Part shown: one piece after another, positions 26,037 to 35,223 of the stretch
Position numbering within the stretch: position 1 is the first letter of the stretch
How the letters are laid out: every line of letters begins with the position of its first letter
NCBI GenBank assembly: GCA_023666705.1
Contig: JAMPBO010000015.1
Coordinates: 1-64,000 of the forward strand
Direction: 5' to 3'
Source of the DNA: Bacteroides sp.
Lineage (GTDB): Bacteria; Bacillota; Clostridia; Lachnospirales; Lachnospiraceae
Length of the DNA: 64,000 bases
Position numbers and translations under genes: made by a program
The notes under the pieces: generated by a model
The model's database searches: none
The model's input: only the letters and a program-made list of their open reading frames with translations
Told to the model about the DNA's origin: nothing

Positions 26037-26203
26037 GAACAAAGTGCCTTCGACATTCTTCATGCAGCTACAACTTTAATGGCACTTTGGGCGAATCCTA
26101 GCAGGATTTTTAATCCTGCCTTATAAGGAAGTTCAAAGAACTTTCTTATAAAGGAACAAAGTGCCTTCGACATTCTTCATGCGGTTACAACTTTAATGGC
26201 ACT
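26037..26203. repeat. Two 50-bp direct repeats between argJ and argB
   Basis: Copies at 26037-26086 and 26154-26203 are identical except for two bases, 117 bp apart. Each begins GAACAAAGTGCC and ends AATGGCACT, so each can fold through AGTGCC/GGCACT. Between them lie a GCAGGATT/AATCCTGC hairpin and a GTTCAAAGAAC hairpin. Confidence 0.75.
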
Positions 26204-26214
26204 GCAGTCCGCAT

Positions 26215-27441
26215 TCAAGACCTGTAATCCGCATTTATCTTAACATAATCATATGTCAAATCGCAACCCCACGCTGTCGCCTTACCATCCCCTGACTTAA
26301 CATCAACGACTGCAGTAACTGCCTTAGGGGAAAGGATTTCCATTGCCAGCTTCTCGTCAAAATCGGTTGCCATACCATTGCTTACCAATTGAATGCTTCC
26401 CTTTTCACTTTCAATTGTTATGTCAACCTTATAAGGATCAAACTCAGCACCCGAATAACCCATGGCACAAAGGAATCTTCCCCAATTTGCGTCCTTACCA
26501 TATATGGCACATTTTGTAAGGTTTGAGGTGACTATGGATTTTGCAAGCACCTTTGCCGCCGCAGTATCAAATGCCCCCTTGACATCGACCTGAAACAGTC
26601 TGGTTGCTCCCTCTCCATCTCCTGCAATCTGCTTTGCAAGAAATGTATTCATCTCATTCAATGCCCTCTTAAATGCTTCATAATCGGCATTCTCAGTATC
26701 AATTCTTTTATTTCCCGCAAGTCCGTTTGCCAGAATCAGCACAGTATCATTGGTTGACGTATCTCCGTCCACCGACACCATATTAAAGGTATCCTCAACA
26801 TTCTCCTTTAATGCCTTTTCAAGGAGCGGCTGTGCTATATCAAGGTCTGTGGTAATAAATCCAAGCATGGTTCCCATGTTTGGATGAATCATTCCCGAAC
26901 CCTTACACATTCCTCCCATCGTAACGATAGTGCCTCCAATTTCAAACTGAAGGGCAATTTCCTTTTTATGGGTATCCGTCGTCAAAATAGCTGTAGCCGC
27001 ATCTTCCGCTGACTGTCTGCTGTCACTTATCATATCCTTAAGGGCATCAACGCCTGTTGCTATCACATCCATCGGCAGACGAAAGCCGATAACACCTGTA
27101 GACGCAACCAGCACCTGTTCCTCATTAAGGTTAAGGGCATCTGCCGTAAGCTGTGCCATTTTTTTTGTGTCCTCATAACCTCCATCACCAGTACAGGCAT
27201 TCGCAACTCCAGTGTTTATAATAACCGCCTGTGCCGCCTTTTGTTCCTCCACAACCTTTTTATCCCACAAGACAGGTGCTGCCTTTACAATATTTTTCGT
27301 AAATGTGCCTGCTGCATTTGCCGGACATTCCGAATATATCATTGCCATATCCTTATTTGTTTTTCCTGCCTTAATTCCCGCACGTGTTCCTGCTGCCTTA
27401 AAACCTTTCGGAGCCGTCACTCCGCCATCTATTATCTTCAT
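26215..27441 (-). CDS. argJ: Bifunctional glutamate N-acetyltransferase / ornithine acetyltransferase
   Basis: 408 residues. ArgJ recycles the acetyl group between N-acetylornithine and glutamate and may also use acetyl-CoA. The precursor cleaves itself before a threonine nucleophile: here KGSGMIHPNMGTMLGFITTD, with Gly-Thr in place of the Ala-Thr of many homologues. Other marks are NTGVANACTG, STGVIGFRLPM, GDTSTNDTV and the C-terminal GCDLTYDYVKINADY. The start at 27441 follows AGGAGG; the longer frame to 27510 has no support. Order argC-argJ-argB on one strand. Confidence 0.95.
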   Translation of the reverse strand: MKIIDGGVTAPKGFKAAGTRAGIKAGKTNKDMAMIYSECPANAAGTFTKNIVKAAPVLWDKKVVEEQKAAQAVIINTGVANACTGDGGYEDTKKMAQLTADALNLNEEQVLVASTGVIGFRLPMDVIATGVDALKDMISDSRQSAEDAATAILTTDTHKKEIALQFEIGGTIVTMGGMCKGSGMIHPNMGTMLGFITTDLDIAQPLLEKALKENVEDTFNMVSVDGDTSTNDTVLILANGLAGNKRIDTENADYEAFKRALNEMNTFLAKQIAGDGEGATRLFQVDVKGAFDTAAAKVLAKSIVTSNLTKCAIYGKDANWGRFLCAMGYSGAEFDPYKVDITIESEKGSIQLVSNGMATDFDEKLAMEILSPKAVTAVVDVKSGDGKATAWGCDLTYDYVKINADYRS

Positions 27442-27509
27442 ATATTCCCTCCTGTCTCTTTGAACGTCGCCGCATCCTAATTTTGCTTCGCAAAAGCGGC
27501 AACGCTGCA

Positions 27510-27536
27510 TGTCAAGTTTTCATAGAAAACTTGACA
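27510..27536. repeat. 27-bp perfect palindrome, copy 2
   Basis: Identical to the palindrome at 11797-11823. It lies between argC and argJ. CTTGAACATCAGCCCAT next to it is the reverse complement of the sequence beside copy 1 (ATGGGCTGATGTTCAA), but placed on the other side of the palindrome. Confidence 0.8.
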
Positions 27537-27571
27537 CAACCTTGAACATCAGCCCATAAATATCATGTGTG

Positions 27572-28615
27572 TTATGGAAAAAGCGGCGGCATCATAAGTC
27601 CCTTAGTCTCATCAAGCCCCATAATCAAATTCATGTTCTGCACTGCCTGACCTGCCGCACCCTTAACCAGATTATCCATCGCACCCATAACAACAACCCT
27701 GTTTGTTCTTGGGTCTTTCACAAAATTGATATCAACATAATTACTGCCCTCCACCCATCTTGTCTCAGGGCATACCCCTTCGTCAAGAACACGAACGAAA
27801 GGCTCCGAACCGTAATATTTATCATAAACCGCCTTTAAATCCCCATATGAGCATTCCTTTACAAGACCTGCATAGGCAGTTACAAGAATTCCCCTGTTCA
27901 TCGGTACTAAGTGTGGTGTAAAGTTGATTGTAAGAGGCGTTCCGTCATATGCATACCCCAGCTGTTCCTCTATCTCCGGTGTGTGTCTGTGTGTCGTAAC
28001 ACCATATGCCTTTATGCTCTCGTTCACTTCACAATAAAGATTTGCAACCTTTGCACCCCTGCCTGCACCTGAGGTTCCTGATTTTGCATCCACGATAATG
28101 GTATCAACATCAATCAGTCTTTCTTTTACAAGCGGATACAGGGACAAAATAGAGCAGGTCGTATAACACCCCGGATTTGCTATAATTCTGGCACCCTTGA
28201 TGGCGTCCCTGTTTATTTCACAAAGACCGTACACCGCTTCTCCTAAAAATTCAGGTGCCTTATGCTCAATTTTATACCATGCCTCATAAGTTGCGGCATC
28301 CTTTATACGAAAATCCGCTGAAAGGTCAACCAGCTTTGCCTTTGAAAGAATATTTTCATTGACAAGCGACGCTGCAAGCCCCTGTGGCGTAGCGGTAAAT
28401 ATGACATCCACCTGATCCGCAAGTGCCTCCATATTATCATCCATACATTTTTGGTCTACAATCTGAAACATATTTCCATATACGTCAGAATATTTTTTAT
28501 CTATGTAGCTTCTTGAGCCATACCACTCTATGGAGACATCTCCATGCCCCAAAAGCAATCTCACAAGCTCCTGACCTGCATATCCCGTCGAGCCTATTAT
28601 TCCTACCTTTACCAT
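27572..28615 (-). CDS. argC: N-acetyl-gamma-glutamyl-phosphate reductase
   Basis: 347 residues. It reduces N-acetylglutamyl phosphate with NADPH. Motifs: VGIIGSTGYAGQELVRLL (Rossmann), VIFTATPQGL, the active-site cysteine in ANPGCYTTCSI, DAKSGTSGAGRG, THRHTPEIEEQL and the C-terminal VKGAAGQAVQNMNLIMG. The start at 28615 follows GAGGG; the in-frame ATG at 28639 lies in the leader. First gene of argCJB, divergent from argG across a 226-bp AT-rich region. Confidence 0.95.
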   Translation of the reverse strand: MVKVGIIGSTGYAGQELVRLLLGHGDVSIEWYGSRSYIDKKYSDVYGNMFQIVDQKCMDDNMEALADQVDVIFTATPQGLAASLVNENILSKAKLVDLSADFRIKDAATYEAWYKIEHKAPEFLGEAVYGLCEINRDAIKGARIIANPGCYTTCSILSLYPLVKERLIDVDTIIVDAKSGTSGAGRGAKVANLYCEVNESIKAYGVTTHRHTPEIEEQLGYAYDGTPLTINFTPHLVPMNRGILVTAYAGLVKECSYGDLKAVYDKYYGSEPFVRVLDEGVCPETRWVEGSNYVDINFVKDPRTNRVVVMGAMDNLVKGAAGQAVQNMNLIMGLDETKGLMMPPLFP

Positions 28616-28639
28616 AATACTTCCCTCTTTTCTTCTCAT

Positions 28640-28800
28640 TGAACATCAGTGAATTATCACGATTATACAACCGAGCCTTAAAATATGCAATATAATATTT
28701 GTTTTTTATGCATATTTTTTATAATTTATTCATATTTTTGTATATTATTCACGTTTTTATGCATACAGCATGAATTACTCTTGCATATTCCAATTTTAAG
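28640..28800. promoter_or_regulatory. argC-argG divergent regulatory region with possible ArgR sites
   Basis: Very AT-rich DNA with repeated half-sites TGCATA, TATTCA and TGAATT (about 28685-28795), in keeping with ARG boxes of the TGAATA/TATTCA type. No exact 18-bp box can be asserted by eye. Confidence 0.4.
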
Positions 28801-28841
28801 GTTTATACTTAACCTATGTTTTTTAAGGAGGATAAAAGGTA

Positions 28842-30059
28842 ATGAAAGAAAAAGTAATTCTTGCATATTCCGGTGGTCTTGATACTACTGCCATCATCCC
28901 ATGGCTTAAGGAAACCTACGACTTTGATGTTGTATGTGTCTGTATTGATGTGGGACAGGAAAGCGAGCTTGACGGTTTAGAGGAACGGGCAAAATATTCA
29001 GGTGCGGAAAAGCTCTACATATTGGATGTAGTTGATGAATTCTGTGATGAGTACATTGTTCCGGGTGTTCAGGCAGGTGCAGTTTATGAAAATAAATATC
29101 TTCTCGGTACATCATATGCCAGACCGCTGATTGCAAAAAAGCTTGTTGAAATTGCACGGAAGGAAGGGGCAACTACCATTTGCCACGGTGCAACAGGAAA
29201 AGGCAATGATCAGGTACGGTTTGAGATAAATATAAAGGCTCTTGCTCCTGATTTAAAGGTTATCGCTACATGGAGACAGCCGGAATGGACGATGCAGTCA
29301 CGTGAGGATGAAATCGCATATTGTAAGGCACACGGCATTGACCTTCCGTTTGATGCATCTTCCTCATACAGCCGTGACAGAAACCTTTGGCATATTAGCC
29401 ATGAGGGTCTTGAGCTTGAAAACCCTGGGGAGGAACCAAACTGGGATCACCTTCTTGTACTTGGCACACATCCGCTTAAGGCACCTGACGAACCTGAATA
29501 TGTTACAATGACATTTGAAAAGGGTGTTCCAAAGTCAGTAAACGGAAAGGAAATGAAGGTTTCCGATATTATACGTGAACTGAACAGACTTGGCGGAAAG
29601 CATGGCGTCGGTATTGTTGATATCGTGGAAAACCGTGTTGTAGGCATGAAATCACGCGGCGTTTATGAAACTCCAGGCGGAACAATACTGATGGAGGCAC
29701 ACGCACAGCTTGAGGAGCTTATCCTTGACAGGGATACCCTTGCATTTAAGAAGCTGATTGGTGACAAGTTTGCGGATATGATTTATGAAGGTAAATGGTT
29801 CTGTCCGCTCCGCGAGGCACTGCAGGCATTTATCGAGAGCACCCAGCAGCGTATTACGGGAGAAGTTAAGTTTAAGCTTTATAAGGGCAACATCATAAAA
29901 GCAGGTACTACATCTCCATACTCACTTTATTCTGAGGAGCTTGCAAGCTTCACCACAGGTGACTTGTATGACCACAAGGACGCAGAGGGCTTTATCAAGC
30001 TGTTTGGACTTTCCATGAAGGTTCGCGGAATGCTTGATGCAGAAAGAGACAACAAATAA
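28842..30059 (+). CDS. argG: Argininosuccinate synthase
   Basis: 405 residues. It joins citrulline and aspartate with ATP. N-terminal PP-loop VILAYSGGLDTTAIIPWLKE, then TSYARPLIAKKLVEIA, CHGATGKGNDQVRFE, and DRNLWHISHEGLELENP. AAGGAGG lies upstream. It is the only gene in its unit; argH is not in the window. A strong terminator at 30074-30110 follows. It diverges from argC, so both units may share one repressor region. Confidence 0.97.
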   Translation: MKEKVILAYSGGLDTTAIIPWLKETYDFDVVCVCIDVGQESELDGLEERAKYSGAEKLYILDVVDEFCDEYIVPGVQAGAVYENKYLLGTSYARPLIAKKLVEIARKEGATTICHGATGKGNDQVRFEINIKALAPDLKVIATWRQPEWTMQSREDEIAYCKAHGIDLPFDASSSYSRDRNLWHISHEGLELENPGEEPNWDHLLVLGTHPLKAPDEPEYVTMTFEKGVPKSVNGKEMKVSDIIRELNRLGGKHGVGIVDIVENRVVGMKSRGVYETPGGTILMEAHAQLEELILDRDTLAFKKLIGDKFADMIYEGKWFCPLREALQAFIESTQQRITGEVKFKLYKGNIIKAGTTSPYSLYSEELASFTTGDLYDHKDAEGFIKLFGLSMKVRGMLDAERDNK

Positions 30060-30073
30060 AAAAACAAAATTAA

Positions 30074-30110
30074 AAGGGCTTGTCACATAATCCTTACTGT
30101 GACAGCCCTT
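30074..30110 (+). terminator. argG terminator
   Basis: AAGGGCTTGTCACA pairs with TGTGACAGCCCTT, then a T run. Member of the GGCTGTC hairpin family seen after several genes here. Confidence 0.8.
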
Positions 30111-30135
30111 TTTTATTTGATTTTTTATTTTTTCT

Positions 30136-31050
30136 TTAGAAGAATATGTGATCTCCGATAATTGCACTGTTCGGATATGCACTTGTGTCCACACTGTATG
30201 TAGCTCTGTAGGAAAGATAGGAACCTATGTTGTTGTTTCCTGATGCAGCATCCCTGACTGCCGTAACACAACTTTCCTGCGGTCCATTTGCCATGCACTG
30301 TGCAAAGCTGTCTGTATATACAACCGAGAACTGGTTTTGTGCATAAAGCACACCCTCAATTGTATTTCCCCATATACCTGTCTCTAATCTGTTCAGTATC
30401 AGATTTGCAACTGCAAGCTGTCCCTCATATGACTGGTTACCACATTCAAGGGTAAGTACACATGCCATAAGCTGAACCTCATAATCCGTAAGGTTAAACG
30501 CTGCCCTCGTTGTTGGAGCAGGTGGTTCCTGTGATGCAGGTGCTTCCGTTGTTGGAGCTTCTGTTGCAGGTGCCTCCGTGGTCGGTGCTTCTGTTGTTGG
30601 AGCTTCCGTAGTCGTCGCCTCCGTTGTTGGCTGCTCAGAAACCTGAATCTCTGTTGTTGATGCCGACGGTGTCACATCTAACTCTGTGCCCTTAAGCTCA
30701 AAATCATCCTGAACATTTGCAACAACCTGAAAATCATTTGCCTCAACTACCATATTTGCCCCATCATCCATAGCAGTTTTCAAATTCAAAACAGATGACG
30801 GATTCATAAGGCTTATTGTATCTATCGTAATCGTATCTTCTATTGTATCTTCTGTTTCCGCTGCTGCTACCATGCCTGCCTTTACATCTTTTCTGTCCTT
30901 GAGGACATTTGCACCACACACTGATAACCCAATAGCAGAAACTCCGACTAAAGCTGCAATCGTATTTCTCACAAAGTACTTTTCATTAAAAACATTCTTC
31001 TTAAGATTCAGACGAAGATTGTGCATCTTCAACTTCATTCTCTTATTCAT
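30136..31050 (-). CDS. SleB-type cell wall hydrolase with TTEAP repeats
   Basis: 304 residues. An N-terminal basic stretch and one membrane or signal helix (about 27-47) are followed by a linker with tandem TTEAP/PTTEA repeats (about 145-185, seven Thr-Glu-Ala-Pro-type units). The C-terminal Hydrolase_2 (SleB/CwlJ) domain has MACVLTLECGNQSYEGQLAVANLILNR and ends with YPNSAIIGDHIFF. SleB-family enzymes cut peptidoglycan, best known as cortex lysis enzymes. E in LTLECGNQ is the expected catalytic glutamate. The start at 31050 follows GGTGGAG. An 18-bp perfect palindrome lies upstream at 31079-31096. Confidence 0.85.
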   Translation of the reverse strand: MNKRMKLKMHNLRLNLKKNVFNEKYFVRNTIAALVGVSAIGLSVCGANVLKDRKDVKAGMVAAAETEDTIEDTITIDTISLMNPSSVLNLKTAMDDGANMVVEANDFQVVANVQDDFELKGTELDVTPSASTTEIQVSEQPTTEATTTEAPTTEAPTTEAPATEAPTTEAPASQEPPAPTTRAAFNLTDYEVQLMACVLTLECGNQSYEGQLAVANLILNRLETGIWGNTIEGVLYAQNQFSVVYTDSFAQCMANGPQESCVTAVRDAASGNNNIGSYLSYRATYSVDTSAYPNSAIIGDHIFF

Positions 31051-31078
31051 AGCTCTCCACCTATAATGTTTATTTTGC

Positions 31079-31096
31079 AACAAAGTTAACTTTGTT
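31079..31096. promoter_or_regulatory. Palindromic operator candidate upstream of the SleB-type gene
   Basis: AACAAAGTTAACTTTGTT is a perfect 18-bp palindrome 28 bp before the start codon. GTTAC/GTAAC motifs follow to 31125. It could bind a repressor. Confidence 0.4.
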
Positions 31097-31195
31097 ACAT
31101 TTTTGTTACGGATGTATTGTAACATTACCAAGTATAGGTGTCAAGCATTTGTTACAAAACCTTTACAAATGTTAATATTTATAACACACAAATGA

Positions 31196-32065
31196 CTAAT
31201 TTTGTTCAAAAGCAAGTGCCGTCATGCCCGCTCCCACGTGTGTTCCAATGATTGGACCTATCGGTGCAATGATTATATTTTCGGAAGGCACACCTGCCTC
31301 AATCACCATTTCCTTTAGCTTATTTACCTTTTCAGGTGCATCTGCATGTCCCAAAACAACATGCTGTCCTGCAAGGTCTCCACCTTCCTCAACAAGTCTT
31401 GCAACAAGATATTCCAATGCCTTTGTAGTTCCTCTTGTCTTTGATTTGACGAAAAGCTTTCCTTCCTTGTCCACACTTAATATCGGCTTTATTTTAAGGG
31501 CACTTCCGACCATTGCCTCAACGGTAGAAATCCTTCCGCCTCTTTTCAAATGAAATAAATCCTCAACCATAAACCAGTGCCTGATATTAGAACGGGTTCC
31601 CCGTATCCAGCCCTCAAGCTCACTGATTCCAAGTCCCTCCTGCTTCTTTTTCGCAGCCTTGTATAACAGAATCCCCTCACCGATGGAAGCACACAGAGAA
31701 TCTATGACAACAATATTTGCATCAGGGTACTTGTCCTTCAACATGTCAACACCCATGAGGCATGTCTGGTAGGAACCACTCAGACCTGAGGAAAAGCATA
31801 AATACAATATGTCCTTTCCTTCTTTCACTATATTTTCAAAATACTCCTTGTAGGTTGCAGGGTTAACCTGTGAGGTCACGGGCATGGCTCCCTTTTTCAG
31901 ACGTGCATAAAACTCACTGATATCCCCATCTCTCTCATCCAGGTAATACTCAAATACCTCATCATTCACCGAATAGGTAAATGGTATAATATTTACCCCA
32001 AGCTTCTTTATGACCTCCGGAGCCAAATCCGCCGTGGAGTCGCTTACCAATACATAATCACTCAA
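31196..32065 (-). CDS. DegV family fatty-acid-binding protein (1)
   Basis: 289 residues. The DegV fold binds a long-chain fatty acid and, as FakB, presents it to the FakA kinase. Visible marks: VLVSDSTADL at the N-terminus, PVTSQVNPATYKEYF, CFSSGLSGSYQTCLMG, and the C-terminal PIGPIIGTHVGAGMTALAFEQ. The start is TTG at 32065 with AGGAGG eight nt upstream. It lies 12 nt after the degenerate amidase, with which it is probably co-transcribed. No fakA gene is in this window. Confidence 0.92.
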   Translation of the reverse strand: MSDYVLVSDSTADLAPEVIKKLGVNIIPFTYSVNDEVFEYYLDERDGDISEFYARLKKGAMPVTSQVNPATYKEYFENIVKEGKDILYLCFSSGLSGSYQTCLMGVDMLKDKYPDANIVVIDSLCASIGEGILLYKAAKKKQEGLGISELEGWIRGTRSNIRHWFMVEDLFHLKRGGRISTVEAMVGSALKIKPILSVDKEGKLFVKSKTRGTTKALEYLVARLVEEGGDLAGQHVVLGHADAPEKVNKLKEMVIEAGVPSENIIIAPIGPIIGTHVGAGMTALAFEQN

Positions 32066-32077
32066 TTTTTCTTCCTC

Positions 32078-33163
32078 CTACTCCGAAAAATAACTATCTA
32101 TGCCATCAGCCATTCCCTTCACAAGCTTAGCCTGATATTCCTCGTCCAGCAGATTTGCCTCATCCAGCGAATTACTCAAAAATGCCGGTCTGATTACTGC
32201 AACAGGAATTTTACTCCAATTAATAACCGTCATTTCCTCCGTCTCATAAATGCCTTGATTTGCAGCACCCGTCTCCAAAATAATTCCCTGTATGATTCTG
32301 GTAGCCAGATAGTTACTGCTGTCATATAAATCACCATTATATGGACTGCTTTCAGACATGGTCATCGCCATAACGCCTGACAATTCCTTGTTTGAACTAA
32401 AGCCCATTTGAATTCTGATTAACACAGTTGCACCTGAGCTGTTTGCATATTGTGCCCTCTCCATGTTTGTCATGTCCGCATCATTGCTGTCCCTTGTTAA
32501 GAACACCTCATAACCTCTAAGCTCAAGCTCTGTCTGGAGAAGCTTTGCATAAACAAGATTTATTTCATACTCCTTCGTCTCATATGTTGTACCTACATTA
32601 CCTGTTGTTGCCCCTCTTTTCTTCTCCTGACTATCAGGACCGACAGGCTCCGATATAACATTTTCATGTGCCTGATTTCCTGCATCTATGACAACCTTTT
32701 TCGGAAGGTGGTTCCCTTCCTCCTCCGTGTCTTCCTCCTCGCTTGACGTCTGCTCCTCAGACGTTTCCGGCTCCGATGCCTGCTCAATCTGTGATGTAAG
32801 GACATAAAAATCAGTGTTATCAACCAAAATCCTTGACCAAATATCATTATAGCCTGTTCTTTTGACTGTTTCACCTGCCGTCATATATCTGTAAATTCCC
32901 GAACCCTCAGATGGCTTAATCATAATCTCCGCCACGTCCTGGGTAGGGGTAACATAATCATCAACGATATAAAATCCATCCTCATCGGTATTTTTTTCTT
33001 CACTGGTTTTTTGGGGCTGTTTTTCCTCTGTGACAACCACTTCATTGGTATTATCCTTTGTCTTTTGCGGCTTCTTTTTTTCTTCTTTTCCGCATCCCGA
33101 CAATGAAAAAAGAAAAATAAGACATAAAATTTCAAGTATATAAAAATGTTTTCTTCTTATCAT
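32078..33163 (-). CDS. Amidase_3-like lipoprotein with degenerate zinc site
   Basis: About 361 residues. Lipoprotein signal with lipobox LSGC (C24), a Lys/Glu-rich spacer, an SH3-like region (about 80-140) and a C-terminal domain of the N-acetylmuramoyl-L-alanine amidase 3 fold. The usual motifs are changed: KVVIDAGNQAHE has Asn where D-x-GH places the first zinc His; VLIRIQMGFSSN replaces the second His of the IHAN motif; VAVIRPAFLSNS lacks the catalytic Glu before GFxSN. Only the Glu in TKEYEINLVYAKLL remains. The fold is intact and full length, so it is probably a non-catalytic wall-binding or regulatory relative. The start at 33163 follows AGGAG. It lies between two DegV genes. Confidence 0.8.
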   Translation of the reverse strand: MIRRKHFYILEILCLIFLFSLSGCGKEEKKKPQKTKDNTNEVVVTEEKQPQKTSEEKNTDEDGFYIVDDYVTPTQDVAEIMIKPSEGSGIYRYMTAGETVKRTGYNDIWSRILVDNTDFYVLTSQIEQASEPETSEEQTSSEEEDTEEEGNHLPKKVVIDAGNQAHENVISEPVGPDSQEKKRGATTGNVGTTYETKEYEINLVYAKLLQTELELRGYEVFLTRDSNDADMTNMERAQYANSSGATVLIRIQMGFSSNKELSGVMAMTMSESSPYNGDLYDSSNYLATRIIQGIILETGAANQGIYETEEMTVINWSKIPVAVIRPAFLSNSLDEANLLDEEYQAKLVKGMADGIDSYFSE

Positions 33164-33204
33164 TAGAATTCTCCTAATTGCTATAAATATTCTCATTATA
33201 GCAT

Positions 33205-33242
33205 TAAAAAAACAAAGACACAAGATAATTAAATCCTGTGTC
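33205..33242 (-). terminator. Terminator of the second DegV gene
   Basis: GACACAgGAT and ATCtTGTGTC form the stem on the minus strand, followed by TTTGTTTTTTT. Confidence 0.75.
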
Positions 33243-33279
33243 CTTATTGTTCCACTTATTTTGGTATAGCTTTCCTTTT

Positions 33280-34110
33280 TTAAAGGGAGAGAACGATTCC
33301 GCCACGGTTTTCGTAAAGGGTACTTACGCCCCTTGCCTCTAATACCACAACATTTTCAAAACCAAATTTTTCCATGAGTATTTTTCTTACGTTCATGCAT
33401 CTTTCATAGCTGTCACACTGGGTTATCTCAACCTTGCGTTTTTTATCAAAATTCCCTTTTTCAATATGCCAAAGCATCTTATTCAATGCCTTGTTCATTC
33501 CCTTTGCCTGGTCAAGCTGCTGTATCTCACCGTCTTTTCCATACAATACAGGCTTAATGTTTAACACGCTTGCAACGATTGACTTCACCTTTGACATTCT
33601 TCCGTTCTTTCTCATAACATCCAGATTTTCCAAAACAAAAATTGTTGCCTGCTTTTTAATGTACTCCTCTGTCATACTGACAATCGTCTCGTACTTATTT
33701 CCCTTAAGGGCAAGTGCCTCAATTTTTTCACAGATAAGATGCTGTGCCGCCGCCGCTGATTTTGAGTCAAACACATAGATCTTAACGTCCGGGTGCTCCT
33801 CCAAAAACATATTCTTTGCCAGCATGGCACTGTTGTAGGAACCGCTAAGCTTTGCCGATAATGTAACGACATATACCTCATCTGCCCCCTCATATGCCTC
33901 CATATATGCTTCCGGTGACGGACAGGCTGATCTCGGACAATCCTCGCACTCTGCCATTTTCTTTAATAAATCCTTTGTATCAAGGGTCTCATCATCTACT
34001 ATATCAACTCCCCCTACGGTAAGGGTAAGCGGTACATTCACAAAATACTCTCTTGACAGTTCTTCCTTGGTCAAATCACAGCAACTGTCGCCAACTATTT
34101 TAAATTTCAT
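33280..34110 (-). CDS. DegV family fatty-acid-binding protein (2)
   Basis: 276 residues. KFKIVGDSCCDLTKEELSRE at the N-terminus, RSACPSPEAYMEAYEGAD, VVTLSAKLSGSYNSAMLAKN with the Ser of the lipid-head-group site, and VLENLDVMRKNGRMSK. It differs clearly from the DegV protein at 31196-32065, so the two are not a recent duplication. It has its own terminator and a promoter region shared with the divergent DUF368 gene. Confidence 0.92.
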   Translation of the reverse strand: MKFKIVGDSCCDLTKEELSREYFVNVPLTLTVGGVDIVDDETLDTKDLLKKMAECEDCPRSACPSPEAYMEAYEGADEVYVVTLSAKLSGSYNSAMLAKNMFLEEHPDVKIYVFDSKSAAAAQHLICEKIEALALKGNKYETIVSMTEEYIKKQATIFVLENLDVMRKNGRMSKVKSIVASVLNIKPVLYGKDGEIQQLDQAKGMNKALNKMLWHIEKGNFDKKRKVEITQCDSYERCMNVRKILMEKFGFENVVVLEARGVSTLYENRGGIVLSL

Positions 34111-34314
34111 AGGGCAAGCCTCCTACACATAGTTTTTAATACCACATATCATAGCATATAACAACTCGTTTGACAATATCCTAATTGTTAAATTTATGTG
34201 TTATTTTTCCCAATAAAAAATATTTATTAATATAAGTGTTTATGCTATAATGGGCGGCAGTGGTCAGGCACAACAATCATAAGTCTGCACAATAAATAAA
34301 AAGGATGGTTTCTT

Positions 34315-35223
34315 ATGAATTTTTTGATAGACATAATTAAAGGTATTTTTGTCGGTGTGGCAAATGTCATACCAGGGGTAAGCGGTGGCACCATGGCAGT
34401 TTCCTTTGGCATATATGATAAGCTTTTATCATCCATATCCAATTTGCTTAAGGACTTTAAAAAAAGCTTCAAAACACTTTTACCGATTGCACTTGGCATG
34501 GTAATCGGCGTTGTAGGTTTTACATTTATTATACCTGTTATATTGAAGCATCAACCGTTTATCACCTCGGCTGCATTTACAGGTCTTATATTCGGTGGTC
34601 TTCCCATGATTGTAAAATCACTTCGCGACGGCTGGAATAAGGATACCCATAAATCGGCTGTTATAAACATAATCATTCTAATTGCATTCACGGCGTTTGC
34701 TGTCATACTTCCGTTTATGGGTGGAAATTCAGAAAGCGGTGCATTGCTTGCTGTTAGCCTTCCTTCAATTATAAAGGTATTTTTTCTTGGCGTAATCGCT
34801 TCTGCCACCATGATTATTCCGGGGGTAAGCGGCTCCCTTGTGCTTATGATTCTTGGTTATTATTTTGGAATTATTACTGCCGTAAAGGATTTCATTGCGG
34901 CACTAAAGGAATTGGATTTTGCCATGCTATGGAACCGTGCACTGATTCTCGCACCATTTGCAATTGGCTGTATCATCGGAATCTTTTTTATTTCAAAACT
35001 GATAAAATGGCTGTTTGAACATTTTTGCTCTGCAACCTACTGCGGCATACTCGGTTTAATTCTTTCATCACCTGTATCCATCTTTTACAAGGTTCAGGAG
35101 GAATACGGAATGGGCGGCACAGGCACCGCCCAAATCATAATCGGTGTTATAATTTTTATTCTATGCACAATCTTTACATTATATATTGGTAAGCTTGAAG
35201 CACCTAAGACTTCCGGCGAGTGA
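34315..35223 (+). CDS. DUF368 membrane protein, putative undecaprenyl-phosphate translocase (PopT-like)
   Basis: 302 residues, about eight transmembrane helices. Two family repeats are visible: GVANVIPGVSGGTMAVSFGIYDKLL near 14-38 and SATMIIPGVSGSLVLMILGYY near 162-182. DUF368 proteins (PopT) have been linked to recycling of undecaprenyl phosphate across the membrane for wall synthesis. AAAGGA lies before the ATG. Its last 20 bp overlap the end of the convergent DUF2156 gene. Family call is strong; the substrate role comes from work on homologues. Confidence 0.9.
   Translation: MNFLIDIIKGIFVGVANVIPGVSGGTMAVSFGIYDKLLSSISNLLKDFKKSFKTLLPIALGMVIGVVGFTFIIPVILKHQPFITSAAFTGLIFGGLPMIVKSLRDGWNKDTHKSAVINIIILIAFTAFAVILPFMGGNSESGALLAVSLPSIIKVFFLGVIASATMIIPGVSGSLVLMILGYYFGIITAVKDFIAALKELDFAMLWNRALILAPFAIGCIIGIFFISKLIKWLFEHFCSATYCGILGLILSSPVSIFYKVQEEYGMGGTGTAQIIIGVIIFILCTIFTLYIGKLEAPKTSGE

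Noticed and set aside
30521-30645. Short tandem repeat as a CRISPR or minisatellite outside genes
   Set aside because: It is in frame within the SleB-type hydrolase and codes TTEAP units.
31051-31195. Cyclic-di-AMP riboswitch upstream of the wall hydrolase gene
   Set aside because: The leader is too short and AT-rich; only an 18-bp palindrome is supported.
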